From NCBI GenBank assembly GCA_964609825.1, contig CAZSSH010000010.1, forward strand, positions 124,001-188,000: 64,000 nt of DNA, written 5' to 3'. Shown piece after piece: positions 25,445 through 33,827 of this stretch (positions are counted from its first letter, which is position 1; every line of letters begins with the position of its first letter). Position numbers and translations under genes: made by a program. The DNA is from CAZSSH01 sp964609825 (GTDB lineage Bacteria > Verrucomicrobiota > Lentisphaeria > Victivallales > Victivallaceae). The notes below the pieces were generated by a model. The model saw only the letters and a list, made by a program, of their open reading frames with translations, ran no database searches and had not been told where the DNA came from.

Positions 25445-25545
25445 AAATCGATCGCCGGTGTGGTGAATCGCGGTGAAAGTCCGCGGCTGTCGCGCAACCG
25501 TTATAGTCGGAGCCCACAGCGGTCGGTAAATAATCAATTTGCCTC
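25445..25545 (+). ncRNA. Cobalamin riboswitch
   Basis: The core GGTGAATCGCGGTGAAAGTC, the paired CGCGG/CCGCG arms around it, then CTGTCGCGCAACCGTTA, GTCGG and AGCCCACAGC follow the order of the conserved cobalamin riboswitch core (G-AA-n-GGTGAAA-tCC, CtG-CgCaAC-GT). It is 140 bases ahead of nrdD in the same direction. B12 riboswitches are known to repress B12-independent ribonucleotide reductases in genomes that also have the B12-dependent class II enzyme. This predicts an nrdJ elsewhere. A GCCTCAA/TTGAGGC hairpin at about 25541-25556 follows and could be part of the expression platform. Confidence 0.75.
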
Positions 25546-25590
25546 AATTTTGAGGCGAAAATGTGCGCGAAACACATTGGAGTATTGCTC

Positions 25591-25710
25591 ATGACTTCCT
25601 TTTGGATACTGAATGGCCCGGCTGACCCGGTCGCCTTTCCTCTTTTGCGTTGCGCCCGCATGAAACCCTTGGGAGCAACTTACCGTGTCCGCTATTACTT
25701 TTGTTCGTAA
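25591..25710 (+). CDS. Possible 39-residue leader peptide overlapping nrdD
   Basis: An ATG with GGAG eight bases upstream opens a 39-codon frame that stops at 25708, past the nrdD start codon and in a different frame. It lies between the riboswitch and nrdD. If translated it would couple or compete with nrdD initiation (a GTG start). The peptide has no recognisable family, and it may be chance. Confidence 0.25.
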   Translation: MTSFWILNGPADPVAFPLLRCARMKPLGATYRVRYYFCS

Positions 25711-27649
25711 ACGCGACGGTCGTCTGGTCAATTTTGAGCCTGACCGCATCGTCATCGCCGCCCTCAAAGCCCTCAAAGCCGCCGGGACCGAAAACGAACG
25801 CGTCGCCGCCAACATCGGTGACGAAGTCGTCGCCGAACTCGTCCGCCGCAATCTTGACGAGGCAAATTTTATCCCCGACATCGAGCTCATCCAGGACTTG
25901 GTCGAGCAAGCATTTGTCCGCCGTGGGCTGTCGCGGGCGGCCAAAGCCTTTATTCTCTACCGCGCCCAGCACGGCAAATTGCGCGAGCAAAAGCATCTTT
26001 TGCTCGACATTCAAGATTTGATGAATTCTTACCTTAATCACGAGGACTGGCGGGTCAATGAGAACTCCAATGCCGGGTACTCGTACGCGAGCTTGTTAAA
26101 TCACGTCTCCGGCACCGTTGTCGCCAATTATACCTTGAGCAACATTTATCCGCCGGAAATCGCCGAGGCGCACAAGCGCGGCGACTTTCATCTCCACGAC
26201 TTGTCCTGCGGCATTGTCGGCTATTGCGCCGGGTGGAGTTTGCGCGATTTGCTGCTGACCGGCTTTCGCGGCAACGGCGGCCGGGCGAGTGCGGGCCCGG
26301 CCAAACACTTTGACACCGCGCTGGGGCAGATCGTCAACTTTTTGTGCACCTTGCAGACGGAGTGGGCCGGAGCGCAGGCGTTTAACTCGTTTGACACCTT
26401 GCTCTCGCCCTTCGTTCGGGCCGACCGTTTGACTTATCCGATGGTCAAGCAGGCAATGCAGCAGTTTATTTTTGGACTCAATATTGCGAGCCGCTGGGGC
26501 CAGACGCCGTTTACCAATCTCACTTTTGACTGGGTAGTGCCGGAGGACCTCAAGGACAATCCGGTGATTTTGGGGGGCAGGCTCGACGACCGGCAAACCT
26601 ACGGCGACTATCAAGCGGAGATGGATCAAATCAACCGCGCCTTTTTGGAGGTAATGAGCGAGGGCGACCGCGACGGACGGGTTTTTACCTTTCCGATCCC
26701 GACTTATAATGTCACGCGCGACTTTGATTTCGGGAGCGCCAATGCCAAATTGCTGTTTACCGTGACCGGCAAATACGGTCTCCCGTATTTTCAAAACTTC
26801 ATCAACAGCGACCTTAACCCCGGCGATGTGCGCTCGATGTGCTGCCGCTTGCAAATGGACATGCGTGAGTTGCGCAAAAAAACCGGTGGCCTCTTTGGGG
26901 CAGGGGAGCAAACCGGCTCCATCGGCGTGGTGACGATCAATCTGCCGCGCCTCGGCTATCTGGCGAAGAACGAAAATGAGTTTTTGGCGATGCTCAAGCG
27001 TCTCATCGTTTTGGCCGCCGACTCGCTGGAAATCAAGCGCAAGGTGGTGCAGAAATATCTGGACGGCAATCTTTTACCGTATACCAAAATTTATCTTCCC
27101 ACGCTGGAGCATCATTTCAGCACCATCGGTTTGGTGGGGATGAATGAAGCGTGCCTTAATTTTCTCGGCTGCTCGCTGTGCGATGCCGAAGGCTCGGCAT
27201 TTGCGGTACGGGTGCTTGATTTTATGAAACAAACCATTCAGGACATTCAGCAGGAGACCGGCCACATTTACAATTTGGAGGCGACGCCCGCCGAGGGGAC
27301 GAGCTTCCGCTTGGCCCAGCTTGACCGCAAACTGTATCCCGAGATCATCACCGCCGGCGACTTGACGCCGTATTACACCAACTCGACACAGCTGCCGGTC
27401 GGCTATACCGACGATTTGTTTGAGGCGTTGGACTTGCAGCAGCCCTTGCAGTCGCGTTATACCGGGGGGACGGTGTTTCACGCCTTTGTCGGCGAACGTA
27501 TTGAGGATCCGATACTGGTCGGAGAACTGGTCAAAAAAATCGCGACCAACTATCGGATGCCGTATTTTACCTTGACCCCGACCTTCAGCATCTGTCCGGT
27601 GCACGGTTATCTCGCGGGCGAACACCACACGTGTCCGCTCGAAGCATAA
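25685..27649 (+). CDS. nrdD: Class III ribonucleotide reductase, large part (NrdD without glycyl-radical domain)
   Basis: A 654-residue protein with an ATP-cone (about residues 3-95: VRKRDGRLVNFEPDRI) and the NrdD barrel (LSNIYPPEIAEAHKRGDFHL, NIASRWGQTPFTN, RSMCCRL with the likely thiyl Cys). It stops at CPVHGYLAGEHHTCPLEA, in the middle of the zinc ribbon that normally continues into the glycyl-radical domain. Cys 637, His 640 and Cys 650 of that ribbon are present; the fourth Cys and the radical glycine are missing. Both are in the next small gene, which lies in the same reading frame 24 bases downstream. The start is GTG 25685 after a GGGAG site. The enzyme reduces ribonucleoside triphosphates anaerobically and is under a cobalamin riboswitch. 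Confidence 0.9.
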   Translation: MSAITFVRKRDGRLVNFEPDRIVIAALKALKAAGTENERVAANIGDEVVAELVRRNLDEANFIPDIELIQDLVEQAFVRRGLSRAAKAFILYRAQHGKLREQKHLLLDIQDLMNSYLNHEDWRVNENSNAGYSYASLLNHVSGTVVANYTLSNIYPPEIAEAHKRGDFHLHDLSCGIVGYCAGWSLRDLLLTGFRGNGGRASAGPAKHFDTALGQIVNFLCTLQTEWAGAQAFNSFDTLLSPFVRADRLTYPMVKQAMQQFIFGLNIASRWGQTPFTNLTFDWVVPEDLKDNPVILGGRLDDRQTYGDYQAEMDQINRAFLEVMSEGDRDGRVFTFPIPTYNVTRDFDFGSANAKLLFTVTGKYGLPYFQNFINSDLNPGDVRSMCCRLQMDMRELRKKTGGLFGAGEQTGSIGVVTINLPRLGYLAKNENEFLAMLKRLIVLAADSLEIKRKVVQKYLDGNLLPYTKIYLPTLEHHFSTIGLVGMNEACLNFLGCSLCDAEGSAFAVRVLDFMKQTIQDIQQETGHIYNLEATPAEGTSFRLAQLDRKLYPEIITAGDLTPYYTNSTQLPVGYTDDLFEALDLQQPLQSRYTGGTVFHAFVGERIEDPILVGELVKKIATNYRMPYFTLTPTFSICPVHGYLAGEHHTCPLEA

Positions 27650-27673
27650 AAACAACCTAAGGAGCTAACAATC

Positions 27674-27814
27674 ATGGCAAAATGCACTCAAAAAACCGAA
27701 GTCTACTCGCGCGTCTGCGGCTATTTCCGCCCGGTGGCAAACTGGAATAAGGGCAAACGCGAGGAGTTCAAGGATCGCAAGATGCTGGAACTCAAGCAAG
27801 GCAAGGAGGCGTGA
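27674..27814 (+). CDS. Detached glycyl-radical domain of NrdD
   Basis: A 46-residue protein that is not an annotation artefact of the larger gene: it has its own AAGGAG nine bases ahead of ATG 27674, and ends one base before nrdG. It starts MAKC then TEVYSRVCGY and NWNKGKREEFKDR, which is the C-terminal end of ordinary NrdD. Gly 16 in RVCGY is the expected glycyl-radical residue. Cys 4 matches the last Cys of the NrdD zinc ribbon (normally CP-x-C), so the zinc site would be completed across two chains. The frame is the same as nrdD, with a single TAA and eight codons between. A point mutation giving an in-frame stop is possible, but the ribosome site and start codon argue for a working split. 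Confidence 0.85.
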   Translation: MAKCTQKTEVYSRVCGYFRPVANWNKGKREEFKDRKMLELKQGKEA

Positions 27815-27815
27815 G

Positions 27816-28520
27816 ATGGCAGTGTACGGGTTGCGGGAATTCAGCTTGATCGATTATCCCGGCAAAATCAGTTGTGTGGTGTTTTTCGGCAATTGCAATT
27901 TTCGCTGCCCGTACTGCCACAACCCGGTATTGGTGTTTGATCCGGCAAGTCAGGGGGAGATATCTCTCGGCAAGCTGGCCGAATTTTTTGAGAAACGTCG
28001 CGGCAAACTTTCGGGCGCGGTGTTTTCGGGCGGCGAGCCCACCCTGGCGGTGGATTTACCCGCATATCTCGAGCTGGCCAGGTTTTACGGTCTTGCGACC
28101 AAACTGGATACCAACGGCTCGCATCCGGAGGAGCTGGAGCGTCTGATCGGTTTGAAGCTTTTGGACGCCGTGGGGATCGACTTTAAGGCCCCTCCCTACA
28201 AGTATTCGCAAGTCACCGGCAATCCCGGCCCGGCCGTGTTCGAAAAAGTGATGGAGAGCATCCGTCTCGTCCGCCGTCACAAGCTTGATTGGGAAGTCAG
28301 GACCACGGTCCACAAGTCACTCCTCTCGCTGGAGGATTTGCGGGCGATGGAGACATGTTTGCGGCAAAACAAAGTCGGCAAATGGGTGATTCAGATGTTT
28401 CACGAGGCTGAGCTCATCGACGAGCGGCTGCTTGGCGAGGAAACTTACACCTCCGGCGAATTGACCGCCTTTGCGCGCGGCTCCCGGCTGGATATTATGC
28501 TTCGCGGCGCCGGGTATTGA
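27816..28520 (+). CDS. nrdG: Anaerobic RNR activating enzyme (NrdG2-type radical SAM)
   Basis: A 234-residue radical-SAM activase. The 4Fe-4S motif C-x3-C-x2-C is at residues 27-34 (GNCNFRCPYCHN). FSGGEPTL and LDTNGSHPE are the SAM-binding segments. It belongs to the NrdG2-like group with an LxDYPGK N-terminus rather than the short E. coli NrdG. It would install the glycyl radical on the separate 46-residue subunit. AAGGAGG, lying within the end of the small gene, precedes ATG 27816, so translation is tightly coupled. Confidence 0.88.
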   Translation: MAVYGLREFSLIDYPGKISCVVFFGNCNFRCPYCHNPVLVFDPASQGEISLGKLAEFFEKRRGKLSGAVFSGGEPTLAVDLPAYLELARFYGLATKLDTNGSHPEELERLIGLKLLDAVGIDFKAPPYKYSQVTGNPGPAVFEKVMESIRLVRRHKLDWEVRTTVHKSLLSLEDLRAMETCLRQNKVGKWVIQMFHEAELIDERLLGEETYTSGELTAFARGSRLDIMLRGAGY

Positions 28521-28531
28521 GGACAAAAAAA

Positions 28532-28570
28532 TCCGCAACGGAAAAAACCGTTGCGGAATTTTTTTTTTTG
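28532..28570. terminator. Bidirectional terminator between nrdG and the RRM gene
   Basis: A perfect 10-base stem TCCGCAACGG/CCGTTGCGGA with a six-A loop, flanked by A-run and T-run on either side. It serves nrdG on the plus strand and the RRM protein gene on the minus strand. Confidence 0.9.
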
Positions 28571-28592
28571 AAACGACTGAGCCGGTAATCTA

Positions 28593-28919
28593 TTACCAGC
28601 GGCTGCCGCCGCCGCGATTGCCACCGCGGTTGCCGCCGCCGAAACCGCTGCTGCCGCCGCTGCGGGCAGGACGATCTTCGCGGGGTTTGGCTTCGTTGAC
28701 GACGAGAGCACGGCCGCCGATGCTTTTGCCGTTGAGGCCTTCGATCGCGGCTTGCGCTTCGGCATTGTTGCCCATTTCAACAAAAGCGAACCCTTTGGGG
28801 CGGTTGGTGTCGCGGTCGGTGATGACGTTGACGGAGTCGACGGTACCAAATTGGGAAAACGCGTCGTTGAGTTCGGATTCGCTGGTGCTGTAGGACATGT
28901 TGCCGACATACAATTTCAT
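28593..28919 (-). CDS. Glycine-rich RRM RNA-binding protein
   Basis: A 108-residue protein with one RRM domain: KLYVGNMSYST is RNP2 and KGFAFVEM is RNP1. The Gly/Arg/Asn-rich tail (GFGGGNRGGNRGGGSRW) starts about residue 85. Such proteins are common in cyanobacteria and the PVC group and act as RNA chaperones, often cold-induced. GGAAGGTATT precedes ATG 28919. It is a single-gene unit ended by the shared terminator. Confidence 0.9.
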   Translation of the reverse strand: MKLYVGNMSYSTSESELNDAFSQFGTVDSVNVITDRDTNRPKGFAFVEMGNNAEAQAAIEGLNGKSIGGRALVVNEAKPREDRPARSGGSSGFGGGNRGGNRGGGSRW

Positions 28920-29201
28920 AATAATACCTTCCTGCAGATCTTTATGCTGCATCTTGTTAAAGCGAGAAAAAAGAAGTTTAAGGAAGGATGCCGGTAACTG
29001 ACCCGACAACAAAATGGGAGAGCACGCCTCTCAAATACCATCAGGAAAACATCAACACCGCTATTATGCGGCCAGCCAAACCAAACTTTTATCCAACTCA
29101 AATGTCCAATTTTTCACCGATCACCACCGCGGCGGTCAGAGTCTGGCATTTGAGCGCTTTTTTATTAATTTATCACAGTTTGTCAAAAATACAAACAAAA
29201 A

Positions 29202-29960
29202 TCAGATTTTTTTGTTAAAATACTTTTTTTCGATGAAAGAAACCGCTTCCGGGAGCTCCTCAAAACGGTAAATGATATAATCCGCCTCGACATTTTGCGG
29301 CGAGTGGTCGCCCTGATTGGATTTAAAAAACACGGTTTTGATCCCCAGTTGATGCGGTCCCCAGATGTCACGGTACATATCATTGCCGATAAAGATCACT
29401 TCCTCGGGCCACAAGTCAAGCTTGGCCAGTGCCGCTTCGTAAATTCGCCGGTCGGGCTTGCGAAAGCCGAGGTCGCTGGAGATGATCAAGGGGTCAAAGA
29501 CGTCAAGCAAGCCGACACTTTGGAGCTCCGGGCGCGCCCAGACGCTCTGACCGTCAGACACCGCCGCCAGACGGTACTTGGCCGCCAAAGCGTCCAATAT
29601 TTTGCGGACGCCGGGATAGAGCTGGAGTTTATAGCGTGACGCCGCACGAAAAGCTTCGGCCAAAAACAAGGGGAGCTGCCCGCGTTTGGCGGCGGGGAGG
29701 CTCAAGGTATAATTGCTTGCGTGCCGGTCAATGATTTCGGCAAAGATTTTCACCGCGTCAAACTCGGGGTGCTCCTCTTTGCTCTCGCGGCGCTGTCGCT
29801 TGTTGATCTCCCAAAAGAGCTCCCGCACCGCATCGGGCCCGAGCTCAATCCCCTGATAGCTCAAAAGATTGGCGACGACGCGGTAAGCCTCCGGGCCGGA
29901 CTCGTCGGTGAGGATGTCGCTCACGGTGCCGTTGATGTCAAACAAGAGTGCCTTGATCAT
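29202..29960 (-). CDS. HAD-family hydrolase
   Basis: A 252-residue HAD phosphatase-like protein with an alpha-helical cap (about residues 15-110). Motif I is FDINGTV, with nucleophile Asp but Asn in place of the usual second Asp; motif II is AAVSDGQS; the Lys is in GFRKPDRRIYE; motif III is FIGNDMYRDI. The Asn at the acid/base position is unusual for a phosphatase and may alter or weaken activity. ATG 29960 has GGAGG eight bases upstream and overlaps the stop of the kinase-like gene (ATGA). The pair may act on the same phosphorylated compound. Confidence 0.8.
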   Translation of the reverse strand: MIKALLFDINGTVSDILTDESGPEAYRVVANLLSYQGIELGPDAVRELFWEINKRQRRESKEEHPEFDAVKIFAEIIDRHASNYTLSLPAAKRGQLPLFLAEAFRAASRYKLQLYPGVRKILDALAAKYRLAAVSDGQSVWARPELQSVGLLDVFDPLIISSDLGFRKPDRRIYEAALAKLDLWPEEVIFIGNDMYRDIWGPHQLGIKTVFFKSNQGDHSPQNVEADYIIYRFEELPEAVSFIEKKYFNKKI

Positions 29961-30970
29961 GACGAAAACCTCCTCAGGCACTCCGCCGCTTCTTTGACGA
30001 GCCGCCGCCGGTAATCTCCCGGCAACCAGCTGTTGCGCGCAATCCGCAAAAAAGTGATGCCCATATAAAACGGCACGCGCTTGCTGATTGCCGCAAAGGT
30101 CTGCTCTCGGTCCGGAAAGTGGCAGCTGTATTCCCACAAAAAGTGCCCGATAAAGGGCTCGGCATGGTAGCGGTTACCGGTCTGGGTCATAAAAAAATGG
30201 GCGAGCTCGCCCGCCATCCGGCCAATGTCAAATACGCGGTCGGCGCGCCGCAGCCGCTCGAGGTCAAAGGTGATCACATGCAAGCCGTCGCCATGCATGA
30301 AATTTTCGGGCGTCGCGTCGCCGTGGACCAATACTTGACAATCGGAGCGCATGGCGGGAACTTCACACCAGCGGTCTTTTAAGTAATAATATTCGCCCGC
30401 CTCGGCGGGACTCAGGACGCCGCCAAATTGCAGCGCGCCCAACAAGCGATCCATGTAAGCCGCGGTTTCGCCGAAGTCAACGGCAAACGGATTGGCGGTG
30501 CGGTTGTGAAAGCGGCTGAAAAAATAGGCGAGCGCGGTCAGTTTGCCATAGAGCAAATTGTGGTCAACGTTGCCGATGGCGCGGCGGATGATGCTGCTCA
30601 AGAGTTCGCCGCCGCAGCTCTCGCTTACCAAGAGACAATTGAGCGACGGGTTTTTGCCCAGCGGCCGTGCCACATAATGGGGGCTCCGGTCAAAGCCGCA
30701 GGAGCGCATCAAATTGAGGTGGTGAAACTCGCGGTCGAGCCGCCGGCAGCACACATGGTAATCGCGCTCGTTGCCCGACAAAAAGAATTTGCCGAAAACG
30801 CGGCTGCCTGAGCGGATCTCGGCATACTCGTAAACATCGTTGGAGCCGTTGTGCTTATAAACGCGGTACTCGACGTTGCGCTCACCGTTGAGCAACGGCT
30901 GGATATCGTATTTCAAATAATCGTAGAGCGGGTCGCCGTGCGGCAAATGCCCCAAATACTGTGTGGTCAT
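29957..30970 (-). CDS. APH-type small-molecule kinase
   Basis: A 337-residue protein of the aminoglycoside/choline phosphotransferase fold. VLVHGDATPENFM is the catalytic loop (H-G-D-x4-N) and VITFDLERLRRAD is the metal-binding Asp segment. It probably phosphorylates a sugar, choline-like or other small hydroxyl compound. AAAGGA seven bases ahead supports ATG 30970. It overlaps the HAD gene, suggesting a kinase/phosphatase pair. A 45-base element upstream (31004-31048) is repeated ahead of the permease gene. The substrate is unknown. Confidence 0.75.
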   Translation of the reverse strand: MTTQYLGHLPHGDPLYDYLKYDIQPLLNGERNVEYRVYKHNGSNDVYEYAEIRSGSRVFGKFFLSGNERDYHVCCRRLDREFHHLNLMRSCGFDRSPHYVARPLGKNPSLNCLLVSESCGGELLSSIIRRAIGNVDHNLLYGKLTALAYFFSRFHNRTANPFAVDFGETAAYMDRLLGALQFGGVLSPAEAGEYYYLKDRWCEVPAMRSDCQVLVHGDATPENFMHGDGLHVITFDLERLRRADRVFDIGRMAGELAHFFMTQTGNRYHAEPFIGHFLWEYSCHFPDREQTFAAISKRVPFYMGITFLRIARNSWLPGDYRRRLVKEAAECLRRFSS

Positions 30971-31003
30971 CAAATCGTCCTTTTCTGCCAAGCCGTCATT
31001 GGC

Positions 31004-31048
31004 CGGCAACCTAATTTAAATCAATTTCTAACCGATTGCAAATCAAAA
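31004..31048 (-). repeat. Repeated promoter/leader element, copy 1
   Basis: This 45-base stretch matches 32359-32403 at 37 positions without gaps (blocks CGGCAAC, TAATTTAAATC and ACCGATTGCAAATC). Both copies lie 30-40 bases ahead of a minus-strand start codon. Read on the minus strand it holds TTGCAA and TAAATT spaced 17 bases, a possible promoter. Confidence 0.65.
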
Positions 31049-31083
31049 CCGCAAAATTGTCCGGGGGAATGCGAAAAAAACGG

Positions 31084-32319
31084 TCAAAAAGTGATCACCA
31101 GCCAGACCCAGAGGGCGCCGAGGGCCATTGAAAGCAAGCTTAAAGGCAAGCCGACTTTGAAAAAGTCGCGGGAGGTGATCTGGAGTCCGCGCCCGGCGGC
31201 GGCATCGACGACGATGATGTTGGCCAGACTGCCGATGATGATCATATTGCTTGAGAGCCCGCTTGCGAGCACGATCAACGGCCCAGACATGGGGTGCGTG
31301 GCGTAGGGTAAAAGCAGCATTACACTAGGCACATTGGAGACGATATCGCTCAACACGGCGGTGGTGACAAACAATGTCGCCGGGTGCTGGAGGTTAAAGC
31401 CGTCGGCCTTGAGGCGGTTGACAAAGTCCTGCGGGATGCCGGTTGCGTCCATCGCCGCATTGACCACAAACAATCCGAAAAAGAGGAGCAATAAGCCCCA
31501 GTCGATTTTGCCGAGCATTTCGCGCGAATCGTATTTGCCGTTCATCAGCAAAAAGCACCCGGCGGTCAGCGCCACCAGCCCCTTGTCGTAATCGGTAAAA
31601 ATAAAAATGCCGATCACCAAAACGGTGACGACCAGGGCCTTGATGATTTCAAAGCGGTTAAACGGGACATCCGGTAGCTCCATTGCGGCCGTGTCGCTGC
31701 CGGTCGCCGCAAGCGCCCATTTGCCGCGCTGAAAAGCAACCAGCATCCACCAGCTGAGCGCCATCGAGACCAATGCGGGCACCGCGGCATAAAGCAAAAA
31801 GTGGACAAAGCCGAGGTGGAGTTTTTGCGCAATCAGCATATTTTGCGGGCTGCCCACCAAAGTGGCGACCGAGCCCGCGTTGGCGGCAAAGGCGACGCCG
31901 AGAAGATACGGCACGGGGTTGAGCTTGCGCTTGACGCACATCCCGAGTACGACCGGAGTCATGGCGACGGCGGTGACGTCATTGGTGAGCAAGGCCGAGA
32001 GCCCCCCGGCAATGCCGATGATGATCCCCAACAGCGCGACCGGCGTAACGTTGAACTCATCGACCAATTTGGACAAATAAGTATAAAGCCCGGCAATCTC
32101 AAACTGGGCGGAAATCAGCATCAACCCAAATAGCAAACCCAAGGTTCCGAAGTCAACGCTGGCCAGCGCCGCATGCCCGGAGATGTGATGCCCGGCCAAG
32201 AGCGCCACCGCGCCGACGAGGGCAATCGCCGGCCGTCCGATCTTGAGATACGGTATCCGTCCCAAAATCATCCCCAGATACACCAACGCAAATATCATGC
32301 AAATCGCGGTTACATCCAT
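31084..32319 (-). CDS. ArsB/NhaD-type (SLC13-like) ion permease
   Basis: A 411-residue membrane protein with about 11-12 helices. Duplicated hairpin regions of the ion-transporter superfamily are seen in LLTNDVTAVAMTPVVLG and SDIVSNVPSVMLLLPYAT, and the first half has LVGSPQNMLIA. Such permeases export arsenite or exchange sodium for protons, or import dicarboxylates. The paired TND and SNVP motifs favour the ArsB/NhaD group. ATG 32319 is seven bases after GAGGG. It shares a repeated leader with the kinase-like gene. Confidence 0.8.
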   Translation of the reverse strand: MDVTAICMIFALVYLGMILGRIPYLKIGRPAIALVGAVALLAGHHISGHAALASVDFGTLGLLFGLMLISAQFEIAGLYTYLSKLVDEFNVTPVALLGIIIGIAGGLSALLTNDVTAVAMTPVVLGMCVKRKLNPVPYLLGVAFAANAGSVATLVGSPQNMLIAQKLHLGFVHFLLYAAVPALVSMALSWWMLVAFQRGKWALAATGSDTAAMELPDVPFNRFEIIKALVVTVLVIGIFIFTDYDKGLVALTAGCFLLMNGKYDSREMLGKIDWGLLLLFFGLFVVNAAMDATGIPQDFVNRLKADGFNLQHPATLFVTTAVLSDIVSNVPSVMLLLPYATHPMSGPLIVLASGLSSNMIIIGSLANIIVVDAAAGRGLQITSRDFFKVGLPLSLLSMALGALWVWLVITF

Positions 32320-32358
32320 CGTCATTCCCTCAAATTCGTCCAGTATTGATCGATCACT

Positions 32359-32403
32359 CGGCAACATAATTTAAATCTTCGACTCACCGATTGCAAATCG
32401 AAA
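32359..32403 (-). repeat. Repeated promoter/leader element, copy 2
   Basis: Second copy of the 45-base element, in the same orientation as copy 1 and 40 bases ahead of the permease start. The rest of 32404-32697 is AT-rich intergenic DNA between divergent genes, with no further gene visible. Confidence 0.65.
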
Positions 32404-32697
32404 TCTGATAAATATAATGGAAAATATTTAACAAGAATATGGTACTGGATCAACTTGAATTAAACAAAACAGGCAGTATTTTAAATTGATTTGTGAAGTA
32501 ATTTTTGATCGGTGCTATAATAGGTTGCGCCAAGTTGTTTTTGATAAAAAAATAACCGGGCGCTTACGCAAAGTTTTTGTTCTTCCCCAAAGATAATCCC
32601 TCATTATTTATGAAAAAAGCGTTTGCATTTGATTGATTTGATGGTATGTTAGGGGTGGAATACCACTGCTATTTCACTTGTGATAAGGAGGTTGATG

Positions 32698-33783
32698 ATG
32701 AATCAATTGATGATGGGGGTCGCGCTGGCGGTTCTGTTGGCGGCGCCGGTGACGGAAGCCTGCACCGGGATCACGCTTACCGCGCAAAACGGAGATGTCT
32801 GCTACGGGCGGACGATGGAGTGGGGCGCATTTGACATGGAGTCGCGCATTGTGGTTTATCCGCGCAGTCATTCGTTTCTGGCTACGGCTCCGGCGATGAT
32901 GAAGTGGACGGGGCAATGGGGTGTCGTCGGGCTTGATTTGCTGGAGAAGGGCTGTTTGGCCGATGCGATCAATGAAAAAGGGTTGACGGGCGGGATGTTT
33001 TATCACCCCGATTTTGCCGACTATGCACCGTTGGACCCGGCCAAGGCTGATCGGACGCTGGGGCCCTTGGATGTGTTGCAATATACCTTGTCGACTTGCT
33101 CGACGGTCAAAGAGGTCCGCGAAGCGATGGCCAAGGTGGAGGTGGCGCCGATTTTTGAGCCGACAATCCACATGCCGCCCCAAGTGCACTTCATTTTCAG
33201 CGATCCCTCCGGCGATCAGATGGTGATCGAGTGGGAAAACCAAAAAATGAAGTGTTATGACGCCCCGTTGGGGGTGATTACCAATGCCCCCGGGTATGGC
33301 TGGCACATGATCAATTTGCGCAATTACATCAAGATGAGCGGTGACAACGCCCCGGATCAGACGCTTAAAAAATTGAAACTTGCGCAGCTGGGCAACGGCA
33401 GCGGCATGCTGGGGCTCCCCGGCGACTTTACGCCGCCCTCGCGCTTTGTCCGGGCGAGCGAGTTTACTGCCACCGCGCGCAACACGCCCGACGGGGCGGA
33501 GACGATTTATGAGATGTTTCGCATCCTCGACAACTTTAATTTGCCGGTGGGGATGGGCGAGGGCAGTACGGAGATGCATCTCAAGGGGATGCGGAGCTCG
33601 ACGTTGTGGACGACTTCGTATGACTTGAGTGCACGCAAACTCTATTATCATACCCAAAACAACCGCACCGTCCAGATGGTCGATTTAAACAAAATCGACT
33701 TTGCCAAGCTCGATAAGGTGTTGGCTTCGCCCTTGGATCTAAAAAAAGAGCAGCTGATCCTCGACCGGACGCCGCAGCCGTAA
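32698..33783 (+). CDS. Secreted linear-amide hydrolase (penicillin acylase/bile salt hydrolase family)
   Basis: A 361-residue N-terminal-nucleophile hydrolase. The signal peptide (MNQLMMGVALAVLLAAPVTE A) is followed by the nucleophile Cys in ACTGITL, exposed after cleavage. GRTMEWG (Arg kept, usual Asp replaced by Glu), VITNAPGYG (Asn) and PPSRFVRAS (Arg) are the other active-site positions of the family. Gram-negative members are periplasmic and split penicillin V, N-acyl-homoserine lactones or conjugated bile acids. AAGGAGG six bases ahead of ATG 32698 fixes the start. It is a single gene with its own terminator. The substrate is open. Confidence 0.85.
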   Translation: MNQLMMGVALAVLLAAPVTEACTGITLTAQNGDVCYGRTMEWGAFDMESRIVVYPRSHSFLATAPAMMKWTGQWGVVGLDLLEKGCLADAINEKGLTGGMFYHPDFADYAPLDPAKADRTLGPLDVLQYTLSTCSTVKEVREAMAKVEVAPIFEPTIHMPPQVHFIFSDPSGDQMVIEWENQKMKCYDAPLGVITNAPGYGWHMINLRNYIKMSGDNAPDQTLKKLKLAQLGNGSGMLGLPGDFTPPSRFVRASEFTATARNTPDGAETIYEMFRILDNFNLPVGMGEGSTEMHLKGMRSSTLWTTSYDLSARKLYYHTQNNRTVQMVDLNKIDFAKLDKVLASPLDLKKEQLILDRTPQP

Positions 33784-33794
33784 ACCGCAACCAT

Positions 33795-33826
33795 AAAAAG
33801 GCCGGGATTTTTCCCGGCCTTTTTGG
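33795..33826. terminator. Bidirectional terminator
   Basis: A perfect 12-base stem AAAAAGGCCGGG/CCCGGCCTTTTT with a six-base loop lies between the convergent amidase and SIS-protein genes. Confidence 0.9.
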
Positions 33827-33827
33827 T

